The translations under genes and the position numbers were made by a program. A stretch of 64,000 nucleotides of DNA from Sebastes aleutianus (Eukaryota > Chordata > Actinopteri > Perciformes > Sebastidae). The stretch's first letter is position 1, and each line of letters opens with the position of its first letter. This document shows positions 23,801-36,000 of this stretch, in pieces. Under the pieces are notes generated by a model. That model was not told the origin of the DNA. It did no database searches and was given only the letters and a program-made list of their open reading frames with translations. The DNA lies in the NCBI GenBank assembly GCA_916700875.1, contig CAKAKS010000004.1, forward strand, positions 15,672,444-15,736,443. The letters are read 5' to 3'.

Positions 23801-26800
23801 TAAAAACACAATTTAAAGATGTGCAAGAAGAAGTCATGGGTACTGAAATGTTAACAGGTCATTCAATGAATAACCACATCAGAAAGGACATTATTAGAGA
23901 GCTTTTAACTGTGACTGTAGACACATGTGGTGCACATGTGTGACTTTTATCATCCGATCTCGCCAGGACACTTTTAGTCATAGATGGCGACATGTGCAAA
24001 TCATGCTTTTGCATCTTCAAAGACAGATATAAAAGTGTTTAGACGTCAGATTGTGATTTAAATCCTTTGTATTCTGGATATAATTTCCAGCAGTTTAAAG
24101 AAATAGAGATACATTGAGATCATATTGACTAAGTGTTCACACCCTGACTGTCGTCATCTTCTCCAGGCTCCACCTCAGAAGCAGCTCGCATCATTTACCC
24201 GCCGGCGTCCCGCTCCATCATGGTGACCAAAGGCCAGCGGCTTGTGTTGGAGTGTGTGGCCAGCGGCATCCCCACTCCGCAGGTCATATGGGCAAAAGAC
24301 GGGCAGGACCTGCGTTCGCATAACAACACTCGCTACCTGCTCAGCAACCTGCTGATCGACGCGGTGGGCGAGGCCGACTCGGGCACTTACATTTGCCGAG
24401 CGGACAACGGCATCGGCTCGGACAACTCTGCGACGGTGCTTTATGACGTGCAAGTGTTCGGTGAGTAAAGGAAAGTTGTTTTAGCATGTCGTGTGTTTTG
24501 GGCTTTTATGTGATCGTCTTTTATAAATACCTTTAACTCATCCTTTAAATGCAACTAATCGTAAAGGCTTTTCATACTGAGTGGAGCTTGTTCATTTGAC
24601 TCTGCAATGATTTTATTCCTATGAGTAGAGTTTTGTCTGTGTCATGGATTTAATAATTAGACTGACTCCTGTTTGGCGGACAGAGAGGACAGGGCTCTGT
24701 GTGTGTGTGAGTAGCATGTAAGCCTGGGCGGTGTTGTGTAAGAAAGAGTTTGTGGAGACAGAGCTCTCCATTCTGCAGCAGGACTTGATTGAGTGTGTCT
24801 AGGTTATGGATGACTGTTTTTACAGTGATTTTCTGTGCGTGTGTGTGCGTGTGTGTGCGTGTGTTTTGTGTGTGTTGTGTGTGTTGTGTGTGTTGTGGGT
24901 GTGTGTGTGTGTGTGTGTTGTGGGCTTGTCTCTCTGCAGCTGGCTCTAATTAAAGCCAGAGAGCTGCTGTAGCTGTAATGAGCTCTGTCTTTTCCTGATT
25001 CACAAGCAGCCAACCATCAACTGGCTGGCCTGGCCCCGCCTGCCTGGCTCTATACACCCTCTGTCATACAGCCCTACACACACAAGCACGCACGCACACA
25101 CACACACACACGTGCATGATTGTGATTTGACTCACGCACATGTGCTCATACACGTGACATAGTTGGAGCTTAAGTTTAAAAATAGTTGTAATTTATAGAA
25201 TAATAGTAGTTTTCTTGTGATTAATCGCCTCGGCTCTAATGAAAATAATCTGCTCTGGACGTCACACCTATGCACACATGAACATTCAGGCTACTTATAA
25301 GGTTTTGAACCAGCCTCTTAACTGTGTTTTCGCCTCCTGTAGAGCCCCCTCAGGTGACGGTGGAGCTGCAGCAGCAGGAGGTCGTGTACGGAGAGACGGT
25401 GCGCTTCTCCTGCCAGGCCCGCGGTAAACCCACTCCCTCGGTGATGTGGCTCCACAACGCCCGCCCCCTCGCCCCGTCTCCTCGCCACCGCCTGTCCTCC
25501 CGGACCTCCCAGATGCTGCGCATCTCCAACGTGGGCCCTCAGGACGACGGGCTGTACCAATGCATGGCTGAAAACGGCGTGGGCAGCTCGCAGGCCTCCG
25601 CTCGCCTCATCACAGTATCAACCGGTAAGTCAGATAGTTGAAAACGTGTTAGAAATGTGATTCTTTTATGTTACAGTCTTTAGATTTCATGTTTTATTTT
25701 CTTTCTAGGGATTTCATCCAGGGGGAAGCTGCCCTCAATCTATCGGCCGCTCAGCCCAGATAAGGTGCTGAGGGAGCAGCCGCCTGTGAGGCCCGGGGCC
25801 GCGGGCGCCATGTTGCCTCTTGACTGCTCCGAGTTGCCTGGACAGATCCTGCCTGCAGATGCCCCCATCATCCTCAGCCAGCCACGCACAGGCAAGGCCG
25901 ACTACTACGAGCTCACCTGGATTCCACGTCACGAGCGAGGAACCCCCGTACTGGAGTACATGGTCAAATACAGAAAGGTACTGCAATCACTTCACTGCAT
26001 TCTCAGTTAAAATACATGAACACAAATTATATTTTCTTTTAGCACACGTTCTTTGTCAGTAGCTTACGCCTCTGTCTCTCTATCAGGTTGGAGTCCCTCT
26101 ATCAGATTGGACCTCCAGCAGCATCTCAGGCGCCCTCCACAAGCTGACTCTGGCTAAACTGCAGCCAGACAGCCTGTATGAGGTGGAGATGGCCGCCAAA
26201 AACTGTGCCGGTTTGGGACAACCTGCTATGATGACGTTCAGAACTGGCAAAGGTAAAACACTCTCATATTAGCATTGTCATTTAGAGCAAGTTAGCAGGC
26301 TTAGCGTATAGCTGGCTGTGGACTCATTAAAATGTTATTTCTGCCCTATAGGAGAATTCAGTTTACGTGGCTCAAAAGGCAGCTCCTTAATTATGTCAAA
26401 CTAGAAAGAATTGGGTGCATAATGAAAGGCTCCTTGAGAACATTTTAGCTGGATGTCCCAGATATCCTTAAATTATATAATAATCAATAATATAATAATG
26501 ATTGATCAGACATTTTAGCAACATTAAATTATGTTGTGACAGCCAGCAGACAGACCGACAACTATTACTTTGTTTTAGTATTTTATGTTATTATTATCAT
26601 TACACATATTTATATATATATTTATTATATGTATCATTCCTTTTTATATTATTATTTTATTTTAGTATTTATATATTTTTTTATGTATTATTATTATTGT
26701 TATTATTTTGTTTTTTATAGTTTTTTTTATTATTAATTGATTGTTTTGTCTTGATTCTGTCTTGGTTTCATATTATTTCTGTCTTGCGTACCTCTTGCTA

Positions 26801-28028
26801 CTTTGCTTTATCACTGTTGTATTGACCAAATGTTATTGTGTTGTCTATTTATTGTATTTGGAAAATAATAATTTACAGATTGTGGGGGAAAAAGGCTTCC
26901 TTAATTTAAACTCAAGTATCTGCAAAATACTAATTGATGTTTTTCTGCCTTCAGGTCGCAGAGGTCTCGGGCAAATTGACCCACCGAAAACTCCTGCTGT
27001 TCCTTCGCCAAGCCTCTCTCGTAAGTATCCCTCCAATCCCTTTGCAAACTCCATCTCCTATTAACGATACTAAACTAACTAAACTACTAAAATAACTGTA
27101 ACGTGATATTGACCCTGAACTTCTAACCATTCTTCTTTTCACTAACATGGAAACTTCTCCAATCTCTTTTTCCTTTCCGTCTCTGAAGGATGAGCTCTCA
27201 GTAAGTGCTGGAATGTAACTTGTTTTTCCTTCACTGTCATAATTACAGAAAGTTGTCTTGAAGTTTATGTCCTCTGTCTGACTCCATTCCTCCTCCTCTG
27301 CAGCTCCCGAAGCCCCTGACAAGCCCACAGTCTCCACGGCAACGGAAACGTCGGCGTACGTGACATGGATTCCTCGCGGTAACCGCGGCTTCCCCATCCA
27401 GTCATTTCGGGTGGAGTACAAGAAGGTGAAGAAGGCCGGAGAGGACTGGGTGACGGCGGTGGAAAACATCCCGCCGTCGAGGCTCTCTGTGGAGATCACG
27501 GGCCTGGAGAAAGGTTGGCTATCTTCTTTTTATACAGTGCTGTTATTATTCAGTTTATTCCGACTTGGTGGAGTTGGGGGAGAAGTAGGATGTCGTACCG
27601 TATAATTACAGTGATGATGTCCTGCATAATTACATTCCCACGGCCTGTAAATTCATCAGCGTAATGAGTGTTGTTGCAGTCATTTCAGTAATTGCTGCCA
27701 TCAATCAAAACCATAACCGAGTCGCACAAAAGGAAAACATGAAGTGATGTGAAGACAAACATCATTAGTCAACACAATATAGAGCTTCACTGTAGGCAGC
27801 TTGAAGCCCCCGGAGACACATTAGTTATGGTTGTCCCTCTCCCTGTAGGAACGTCCTACAAGTTTCGTGTTGTGGCGGTGAACGTAATCGGTTCCAGTCC
27901 TCCCAGTGCCCCTTCGAAGGCATACACCGTGGTGGGTGGGAGAACCCATGAACGCCCTGTTGATGGACCCTACATCACCTACAACGAAGCCATCAACGAG
28001 ACGACCATCATTCTCAAATGGACGGTGA

Positions 28029-28061
<33 letters not shown>

Positions 28062-31000
28062 CGGGATACAAATAAGTGTTTTGCAGTGTGTATTTTGAGT
28101 TCATTGTGATTGCAACATGATTTATTTCCCTCCCCGACAGTACACTCCCGTAAACAACACGCCCATCTACGGTTTCTACATCTACTACCGGCCGACAGAC
28201 AGCGATAATGACAGTGACTATAAGAAGGATGTGGTGGAGGGAGACAGATACTGGCATTCAATCACTGACCTGCAGCCGGAGACCGCCTACGATATCAAGA
28301 TGCAGAGCTTCAACGAGAAGGGAGAGAGCGAATTTGGCAACGTGGTGATCCTTGAGACGAAAGGTGAGGTCATTTTTATGCCACCGCGACGGACCTGTTC
28401 GATCTATACGTAGTTGCTCCTTTGCAAGTCTGAGCTTTCTTTTTTTTAACTTCAACGTTTTGTCTCCTCAGCTCGTCCTAATAACCAGCGTCCTGATCCA
28501 TCGGAGACTCCGGACCTCGTGCTGGGACCATCCGGCGGACTCGTGCCTCGGCCCGCCGACCTCCCCTACCTCATAGTCGGTATTGTCCTGGGAGCCTTCG
28601 TCTTCATCATTGTCGCCTTCATCCCGTTCTGCCTCTGGAGGGCGTGGGCCAAACAGAGTGAGTCCTCCTCACAGTTCCTCTTTGCAGTCATTAAAGTATT
28701 CACCTCTACATCTGTGTAATTCTCTTTTTGTGCTTATTTCAGAGCAAACGGCCGACATGTGTTTTCCCACCGTGGCCACCCCGGTGTCGTCATGCCAGTA
28801 CACCATGGTTCCCCTCCAGGGACTCGCCCTGGTCGGCCACTGCCCGCTGGACGGCCACATGACGGCGCCACATGGCATCTACCCTGTTAACGGAGAATAC
28901 ACTCCCAACGGCAAACCTCACCACCCCACACACTGCCTGCCAGGGCTGCATCAGGTAAAAACAACTGGAAAACATGTTGAATATGCAGACGACATTCACT
29001 TTTAGATAGCCTATAGCCTATGGAAATACACACCTTTGACACTCAGTACAGTGAATCTTGATCTTAAGTATAGGTAATCGTTTGTTAGCTATTGTAAGAA
29101 ACTGTAATAATCTGTCCGTGTTATGTGTTGAATATATGATCTATACGCTCTTGCGTTCTGCAGGATGAGGTGAACTATGATATGGAGTGTGACACGTTGT
29201 TGCCACAGACGGTATCAAATGGACACCTACCTGTTTACCACTACTCCACCAGGTACGTTTACATAATAACACTCATATATACAGTGTGTGTACTGTAATG
29301 TACTGGAGGGAAAACGACAAATAATTTGTAAATAATCAACAACTGGGGAACCCAATGCTCAAGATATTACTTTTTAAAACTGTTGATCTCCATTCAAATG
29401 ATTTTCATATTTGATTTTATTAAAATTGCGACTGACTGAATTCAAAATGTGTCAATTAATCCCATAACCAGCAGAAAATGTGTTTATTTTTGATAACAGA
29501 TAAAGCATCTAAGTAAATTTATTAGGCAAAAAGGCCAAACGTGCTGGTTCCTGCTTTTTTAAATATAATTTTCATATAATATGTTTTGAAATGTATCTTC
29601 ATATCATTGTACATAGAATACAGATCGTGAGATGCGTTCAGGCACAGTATTAAGTGTAGGTCACCCAGGTTTTGGCAGACTTGAAGCGTAAAAACACACC
29701 AAAACCATGCCGTGTAAAAAAATAGAATATTTGAAAATGTCACCTTGGAAATGTGCTGGTCATTTGTTCAGTGTTCTTAGAAAATACTCATAGGTTGCAG
29801 CTCCAATGCATGTTTCAGCTCCTTCCACAGATGTTCAATAGGATTTAGATCAGGGCTCATAGAAGGCCACTTCAGAATAGTCCAATGTTTTGTTCTTAGC
29901 CATTCTTGGGTGATTTTAGCTGTGTTTTGGGTCATTATCCTGTTGGAGGACCCATGACCTGCGACTGAGACCAAGCTTTCTGACACTGGGCAGCACATTT
30001 CGCTCCAGAATGCCTTGATAGTCTTGAGATTTCATTGCACCCTGCACAGATTCAAGACACCCTGTGCCAGATGCAACAAAGCAGCCCCATAACATAACCG
30101 AGCCTCCTCCATGTTTCACATTAGGTACAGTGTTCTTTTCTTTGGATGCTTCATTTTTGCATCTGTGAACATAGAGCTGATGTGACTTGCCAAAAAGCTC
30201 CAGTTTTGTCTCATCTGTCCAAAGGACATTCTCCCAGAAGCTTTGTGGCTTGTCAATATGCATTTTGGAAAATTCCAGTCTCGCTTTTTTATGATTTGGT
30301 GTCCTCCTCGGTTGTCTTCCATTAAGTCCACTTTGGCTCAAACAGTGACGGATGGTGCGATCTGACACTGCTGTACCTTGACCTTGGAGTTCACCTCTAA
30401 TCTCTTTGGAAGTTGTTCTGGGCTCTTTGGTTACCATTCGTATTATCCGTCTCTTCAATATGTCATCAATTTTCCCCTTGCGGCCACGTCCAGGGAGGTA
30501 GGCTACAGTCCCATGGACCTTAAACTTCTGAATAATATGTGCAGCTGTAGTCACAGGAACATCAAGCTGCTTGGAGATGGTCTTATAGCCTTTACCTTTA
30601 ACATGAAGGTCTATAATGTTCTTTCTGATCTCCTGAGACAACTCTCTCCTTAGCTTTCTGTGGTCCATGTTCAGTGTGGTACACACCATGATGCCAAACA
30701 GCACAGTGACTACTTTTCACCCTTTAAATAGGCAGACTGACTGATTACAAGTTTGAAGATACCTGTGATGCTATTTACAGGACACACCTTAGTTTAACAT
30801 GTCCCTTAAATTGTTTTTTCTCGTCTTCCTTAGCGGTCCAGATCATCATCATGAGCAGAGCTGCTGTCCTCCTGATGACTCCACTCTTCAGCTCCTCGAC
30901 TCTTCCCATCAGCACCTCGGTTCACAGGAACTGGGAGGCGATGACGACTTCCATTGTGGAGATAAAGTCGAGGATGGCATCACATACAGTATGATTCTTT

Positions 31001-31344
31001 CATTTGTTGACTGAAATAAGTTGGTTAATTGTCCGTCTTTTTCTTAACTAACACATTTGGAACGTAGCTTTTCTTATATGTAATGCATACGTCCAAAGAT
31101 GTTGGTTAATGTTAACAAAATCAGCTTGACATTTCTCTGACCTGCTCTCTTCCCCTCCTCCTCCTCCTCTGCAGAGCCAGCGTCCTTTCCTCTTCTCTCT
31201 CTAGAAGACGAAGGGATTTTCACCACATCGTCCTCAGCAGCCACAACACCGCAGTCCCAAGACATAACAATACAGGAAGTGAACATCCTCCCAAACGAAG
31301 CGTCCCTTGAGGACGAGGGGACGGCCAACACGACAGATGCATAA
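16930..31344 (+). CDS. boc: BOC cell adhesion-associated protein, Hedgehog co-receptor
   Basis: Single-pass Ig-superfamily receptor of the CDON/BOC family, 1057 aa. Coding exons: 16930-17041, 17973-18245, 22163-22308, 23591-23734, 24167-24460, 25343-25624, 25709-25977, 26087-26252, 26955-27021, 27304-27513, 27849-28024, 28141-28363, 28472-28657, 28743-28954, 29164-29252, 30834-30988, 31175-31344; all GT-AG and summing to a whole number of codons. Order: signal peptide (about 1-36), four Ig domains (cysteine pairs LRC/YQC, IEC/YKC, LEC/YIC, FSC/YQC; about 38-417), three fibronectin III domains (about 440-787), membrane span 818-843, cytoplasmic tail of about 214 aa. In the family FNIII-3 binds Hedgehog ligand; here it is well conserved (FYIYYRPTDSDNDSDYKKD). 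The tail diverges from mammals except near the membrane. An out-of-frame ATG lies 7 bases before the chosen start. Human BOC is 1114 aa, so this copy looks complete. Confidence 0.96.
17393..17822. mobile_element. GGGCTGCAAC-type TIR element in boc intron
   Basis: Starts with GAGCGGCAACGATTAATCC and ends with ACAATGAAAATAATTGTTAGTTGCAGCC, an inverted version of the same terminus. It is longer than the complete copy at 22943 because the middle (about 17640-17780) is unrelated. No coding frame. Confidence 0.55.
19854..19906. repeat. CA microsatellite
   Basis: An uninterrupted CA run of about 26 units in the boc intron. Confidence 0.95.
19971..20685. repeat. Composite repeat copy 2 bracketed by 87-base direct repeats
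   Basis: 19971-20057 and 20599-20685 are near-identical direct repeats (shared words GGCGTTAAGAGTTGTGGC and GGAGGAATTTGGTAGAAGCA). Between them, 20058-20598 repeats the composite repeat of 14441-14940, including the nested TTAGTCGA TIR element (20280-20535). The bracket is much longer than any transposon target duplication, so it looks like a segmental event around the repeat. Confidence 0.7.
20438..20482. repeat. Perfect 19-base inverted repeat
   Basis: TTTGTGTGATTCTTTGTGG and its exact reverse complement are separated by seven bases (AGAAACA). The related repeat at 14841 has only the left arm, so the right arm was gained in this copy. Confidence 0.8.
20811..20873. repeat. CA microsatellite
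   Basis: About 31 uninterrupted CA units after a poly-C run. The cysteine-valine frames read on the minus strand are artefacts. Confidence 0.95.
22943..23282. mobile_element. Complete GGGCTGCAAC-type TIR element
   Basis: About 340 bases, beginning CTAGCGCTGCAAATATGAATT and ending ACAATGAAAATAATCGTTAGTTGCAGCC. The termini are imperfect inverted repeats and the interior carries no transposase, so it is a non-autonomous DNA element. This is the best-preserved copy in the window and serves to recognise the copies near 4.7-5.2, 9.07-9.65, 10.9-11.0, 17.4-17.8 and 58.9 kb. Confidence 0.65.
24826..24922. repeat. Compound GT microsatellite
   Basis: GTGTGTGC and GTGTTGTGT variants in the boc intron between the Ig3 and Ig4 exons. 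Low complexity; no gene. Confidence 0.85.
26253..26954 (+). other. boc: boc intron after FNIII-1
   Basis: An extremely A/T-rich intron with TTATTA and TATATA runs between about 26470 and 26740. The tyrosine- and leucine-rich frames across it are compositional. No exon is seen. Confidence 0.7.
28029..28059. repeat. TTA trinucleotide microsatellite
   Basis: About ten ATT/TTA units directly after the splice donor of the exon ending at 28024. Confidence 0.9.
29520..30800 (-). mobile_element. Tc1-like DNA transposon remnant in boc intron
   Basis: A Tc1/mariner superfamily element sits antisense inside the boc intron between exons 29164-29252 and 30834-30988. Its right part ends close to the next boc acceptor (30833). 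The 5' leader of the transposase lies at about 30705-30800; 3' DNA of the element extends at least to about 29780, and probably to about 29520. I could not find a clean pair of terminal inverted repeats, so the ends are uncertain and may be deleted. Confidence 0.7.
29777..30668 (-). pseudogene. Tc1-like transposase, frameshifted and C-terminally truncated
   Basis: The N-terminal part contains the paired-like helix-turn-helix DNA-binding region (RKNIIDLHVKGKGYKTISKQ) and a GRPR-like basic linker (PGRGRKGK). The catalytic domain shows the first Asp in WTDETKLELFG, the second in QQDNDPKHS and the Glu in SPDLNPIEHLW, i.e. the DD34E triad. Right after DPKHS (about 29918) a frame change puts a stop in frame; the rest, with the catalytic Glu, is read in another frame (29777-29910). 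Comparison with the family suggests a two-base loss. The usual C-terminal segment after WKELK is missing. The gene cannot make an active enzyme. Confidence 0.85.
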
Positions 31345-32235
31345 CAGACTGTTGAACAAATAGAAGAAGAAAAACAAGAGAAAATATTTATTTTTGTATC
31401 ACAGATATTTATATATTTATGCTTTTGTACATACGTGTCTGATTTATACTGTATATAAGGTTATTTTCACATTGAAAAAAAGACTCTTGCTGTCTGCATT
31501 TCCTGGAGGAGGGAAGTAAGTTTGAGACGTTATTCCTCGTGTGACGAAGATCAAGTCAGGGATTCCTCTCAGTTCAGCACTTCCTGTCTAGACCCTCCTC
31601 ACTCCTCACGTCATTCCTCACATCCTAAATGTACTTTAGCTTTATGTACGACACACAAAGGGACCATTGGAACCAGTCTGGTGCTGTAATTATCACTGAG
31701 GTGCTGTTTTAGTTCTCTCGCTTTATCACACGTTCAAAAGATACTGTCGTTTTGTATAGCAATAACACAAATGTATTATGCATTGCTCATCATTAACAAA
31801 CTATTAACACGTGTATGCAACATAAATCATTCTGTTTCAGTAGTGTACAAGAGATTATATATTGTATAGTTATTTATTTTTTTGATTTTTTGTTATTTTT
31901 TTAAGTCACTGAATGGGAGAGATTCTGGAAAACAACCTATCTTAAACTCAGTCATTGATAAGCTGAACTTTATACGGCAACCACTTCTGTGTTTACTCAT
32001 TTGCTGGTTACCAAAATGACCGCCAGGTGAGGGCGCTGTGACAGGTGTGTCAGTATTATTCCTCCCTCACAGGTCGGTGCATTAAGTATTAGTCTTTGCC
32101 AGAGACATCTGCGATCAAAATGAAGGAGATCCTGAATCTACACTCCCCCTTTATCGGTGTAGCCGTTCTGTGGTTGCACATGCTGGAGCACTATTGCATG
32201 TAAATAAAAGCTTATGAAATTGACAAGTGTTTGGT
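31345..32235 (+). other. boc: boc 3' UTR
   Basis: An A/T-rich region from the TAA at 31342-31344 to the canonical AATAAA at 32213-32218. It includes ATTTATTTTTG and TATATTTATG words shortly after the stop. The end of the transcript is inferred from the poly(A) signal. Confidence 0.6.
32213..32218 (+). terminator. boc: boc poly(A) signal
   Basis: A canonical AATAAA, the last good signal before the converging usf3 3' end, followed by a GT-rich stretch (GACAAGTGTTTGGTGC) suitable as a downstream element. Confidence 0.6.
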
Positions 32236-32539
32236 GCATCTTTTCATACTTTGGACATTAATGTGTGGTAACTACAGTCTGCACACTGTGATGTTTTTTT
32301 CTATGCTTTGCTGTGTTTTACAGTGAAAACAAATAATTTGCTGTGTAATTTCCGTCTACAGATGTGGCAACTTAGTTTAAAATCCACTCTTGTTGGAATA
32401 AAGTCACCACTGCCACCACTAATTTTCACTGTTTCTCCCCCCGGAGCGACAAAAAAGCAAAAGTTAGTGACTGAGTTTAAAGTGCCATCTAGTGGAGAAA
32501 AAAGAAACGCACACAGTTCTTCAGTTGGCAGCAAATACA

Positions 32540-33058
32540 AATGTCTCCTTATAAACTTTATTAATCAATTTTGTATTTACAAATACATACATAATCTAAC
32601 AATTCTGATATGAAACATTGGTATTTACAAAATAGCTCTTGGAAAAAAACAAACCGATTCTGTACAGTTCAACCTGATATATAAGTTAGTAAATTACATT
32701 GGTAGGTAACTGCAGGTTTCTTGATGACCCATGAATTCAAGTTCTAAACCTAAATTTTGTTTTACTACGAAAACAGTCGGTTTAACCAACAAACGAAATA
32801 GCTTTAAAGGACCAACCTTAAATTCAAAAGTTTTTTTTTAAATATTACAAGTTATATATTTGACAAAGGGAACAAATTTGAGATTGAAACTGAACATGTA
32901 AACAATCAGACAGACATTGGTGTCATTTCAACCTAGAAAAAAACGTTCATCGGGTGCTTCATCACCGCTTTCTGAACATTTAAAAAGAATAACAAATTGA
33001 AAATTAAACTCTTCACTTCAGAACACCAGTTCATCAAAAATGCAGCAGGGTTCTTTCC
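32540..33058 (-). other. usf3: usf3 3' UTR
   Basis: From the TGA at 33061-33059 down to a minus-strand AATAAA at 32562-32557. It is A/T-rich and has no other gene. The 3' end faces that of boc with only about 300 bases between them. Confidence 0.55.
32557..32562 (-). terminator. usf3: usf3 poly(A) signal
   Basis: AATAAA on the minus strand (TTTATT on the plus strand), the first canonical signal in a good position after the usf3 stop codon. Confidence 0.5.
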
Positions 33059-36000
33059 TCACACGGCCGAGCTGCCGTCGTGGCCCAGAATGTGGCTGAT
33101 GTTGTGGGCGGGACGGTTGGGCTGCTTGCCGGAGTCGGCGGCCGAGGTGTTGGAGAGAGACAGCAGGGGAGACATTGGCATGGCAGAACCGTCGGTGGGC
33201 ATGCCTGTTGCGATCTCGGGGAACAGCGAGGTGAGGCTGAAGTTGGATATGTGAGGGGTGATTCCAGACGAGTTGGCGATGGGCATAGGGGGCATGTCTG
33301 GAAGTAAAGGGAAGCTGGCCTGGCCGAAACTGCGAGGAGGGGAGAGGATGGAGCCGAAGCGGTTATTGAGTTGAGGAGCGCTGCCCTTGTCTGCACTCGG
33401 GCTGGTAAACATTTGGTTGGGAAAGTACTGGAGGGTGACGTCGCTGGGGTGAGCAGCTGGAGAATAAGAGGGGTAGAAGGAGGGTAAAGTGTTCTGGGGC
33501 TCTACAGGCAGGAGGGATGGCGTGCGGGAGGCGTTGGGCTGGCTGACTGGAGGGATGAATGTGGAGTTGGCATTGATGGGAGGAGGATTCATCCCTCCCT
33601 CTGGAATAAAGGGGAAACCAAAGTTTTGTGTTAGGTGTTGGTCTGGAACCAGGTTGTTGTCACCGGGAACCTGAGCGCTATCTGCCATAAAGCGAACGAT
33701 AGTGCTGCGTCGCGCCTCTCCTCCGGACTGCGGCCTGCCCAGCAGCACCCCTCCTCCCGAGGGCAGAGGCAGGTGGACCTCGGGCTCGAAAGGGTTGCTC
33801 TGTCTCAGAGCGCCCGATCGAGGCCGGTCACCGGGTCTCAGCTTGGTGGGCTGCGTGTCTCGGGCGATGTGGCGAGAGTGCTGGCTGACGGCGGTGGGAG
33901 GTCTGGAGGGCGCCGAAGAGCGGCCTGGCTCAGAGCTGCCGTGTGGGGTCGGAGGGTGTGGGAGACCCGTGCGCACGCCTGGGCCTCCGTGCATATTACT
34001 GCTGACCTGAGAAATGTGGCCCTTGTTGCCCTCTCCGAGCCGCATAGCCGGGGCCTTCTGTGTCTGGGGCACGCTGGGGCTGGAGGCTTTGGCCTGAATG
34101 TCTCCTGAAGAGCTTCCGGGCACACAGCTGTACTCCATGCTGACCGGCGGACAGCACTGCACTGCTCGCTGGTGGTTGCTCTGCTCGGGCAGGTGGGGGG
34201 AAAGGAGGCTTTGCATGAAACTCTGGTGACAGCCCTCCTGCTCCCGTGGGAGGCCGACTTGTACTCCCTGTGAGCCGGGGTGAGCTGCGCTGTAGCGGTT
34301 CCTGCCGTCTGGTGGAGGGCCAACGCCCATCCTGAACCCGCCTTGCTGTTGCCCCTGAGGGCCCCTCTGGGAGGACGCCACTGACTTAGGGGCATCAAAC
34401 CCACCAAGCTGATGCACTCCTCCTCCCATGGCCTTGAATGGCGGACACTCCGAGACCCGCTGAACATCAGCAGATCCCGGATGGTCAGAGGGCAGGCGAT
34501 TCTGTGGGTTGTGTGCGATGTTGGCCTTCCCTCGCGACGTGTCCAGGTAACCGCGGAGGTCTGGCTGCTCCTGTGCGGCACCGCGGCCAGGCTGAAGGTG
34601 GAGGCCCATGCGCTGCTGCTGCTGCTGCTCGCCACTGGTGGAACTTTTGCCGATGAGCGCCTCCGCGGAGTAGCTGGAAACGCGGTGGCGCTCCTGCCGT
34701 GACGGAGCGCAGGCCAAGTCAGACGACCGGGACACGGGGTTGCTGGGAGGAGGGATGAGCTGCTGCTCCAGAGTCCTCGTGCTCATCATCCTCTGCATAG
34801 CGTTGTGGTCTTGACCAGGCTGATGGAGAGAAAGTTAAAATTATTTATTTTCCAACAAAAATGTGTTATTAATTATTCAATATAATCATCAACATTTCTT
34901 CCTGACAGTTCCCAGACATTTATAGATTGCATTTCACTTGACATTGCTTACTATCATGAATTTGTATTCCTCTGTCTTAACTGCAGCTATGGGGGCTTTT
35001 TTACTGCAAGACCCAGGACAGAAAAAAAGCTCCTAGGCAAGCATTTTGTCTTTGTTTTCAGGATGCTTTTTGCTGTGGCAGTGTAAATGTGGTCTGCTGC
35101 GGTGGTTTTCTACAACTGCTAGGTCTTTCTAATTTACCAACCAGTCCCAAAAAATACCAGCATACCAGTTTTAACTTATTTTAACCCATTTGACTGCACT
35201 GACAGAAATGTCACACCCGAGGCAGTGATTATTTGTGTGGTTTTTAAATAGTATTCACTTGTAAGCTCCCAGTATTTGGTATTTGGTATATACACACTCA
35301 GTTATTGCAATTAAGTAGTGAACAGCCAATATTTGATATGGTTTAAATAGTAAATGAAAATCAATTAAGTACTTTGTGTTGATTAGTTGGTTCCACAATT
35401 ACCAAATTTATCAACAAATAATTTTTGCACTGAAAATATAGTAATACAGTTAAATAACAAGTAGGGTTGTCAATCAATTAAAATATTTAATCGCAAATTA
35501 ATCGCAATTTTTGTATCTGTTCAAAATGTACCTTAAAGGGTGATTTGTCAAGTATGTGTTACTCTTATCAACATTGGAGTGGGTAAATATGCTTGCTTTA
35601 TGCAAATGTGTGTATATATATTTATTATTGGAAATCAATTAACACAAAACAATGACAAATATTGTCCAGAAACCCTCACAGGTACTGCATTTAGCATAAA
35701 AAATATGCTCAAATCATAACATGGCAAACTGCAGCCCAACAGGCAACAACAGCTGTCAGTGTGTCAGTGTGCTGACTTGACTACGACTTGCCTGCATGTG
35801 ATTATCATAAAGTGGACATGTCTGTAAAGGGGAGACTCGTGGGTACCCATAGAACCCATTTTCATTCACATATCTTGAGGTCAGAGGTCAAGGGACCCCT
35901 TTGAAAATGGCCATGCCAGTTTTTCCTCGCCAAAAGTTATTGCAAGTTTGGAGCGTTATTTAGCCTCCTTGGCGACAAGCTAGTATGACATGGTTGGTAC

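Noticed and set aside
26502..26736. Tyr/Leu-rich plus-strand frames
   Set aside because: Composition effect of a TTATTA-rich intron stretch.
33838..34635. 265-codon second minus-strand frame inside the last usf3 exon
   Set aside because: Shadow frame of the conserved usf3 reading frame with Ser/Ala/Pro-rich content and no similarity.
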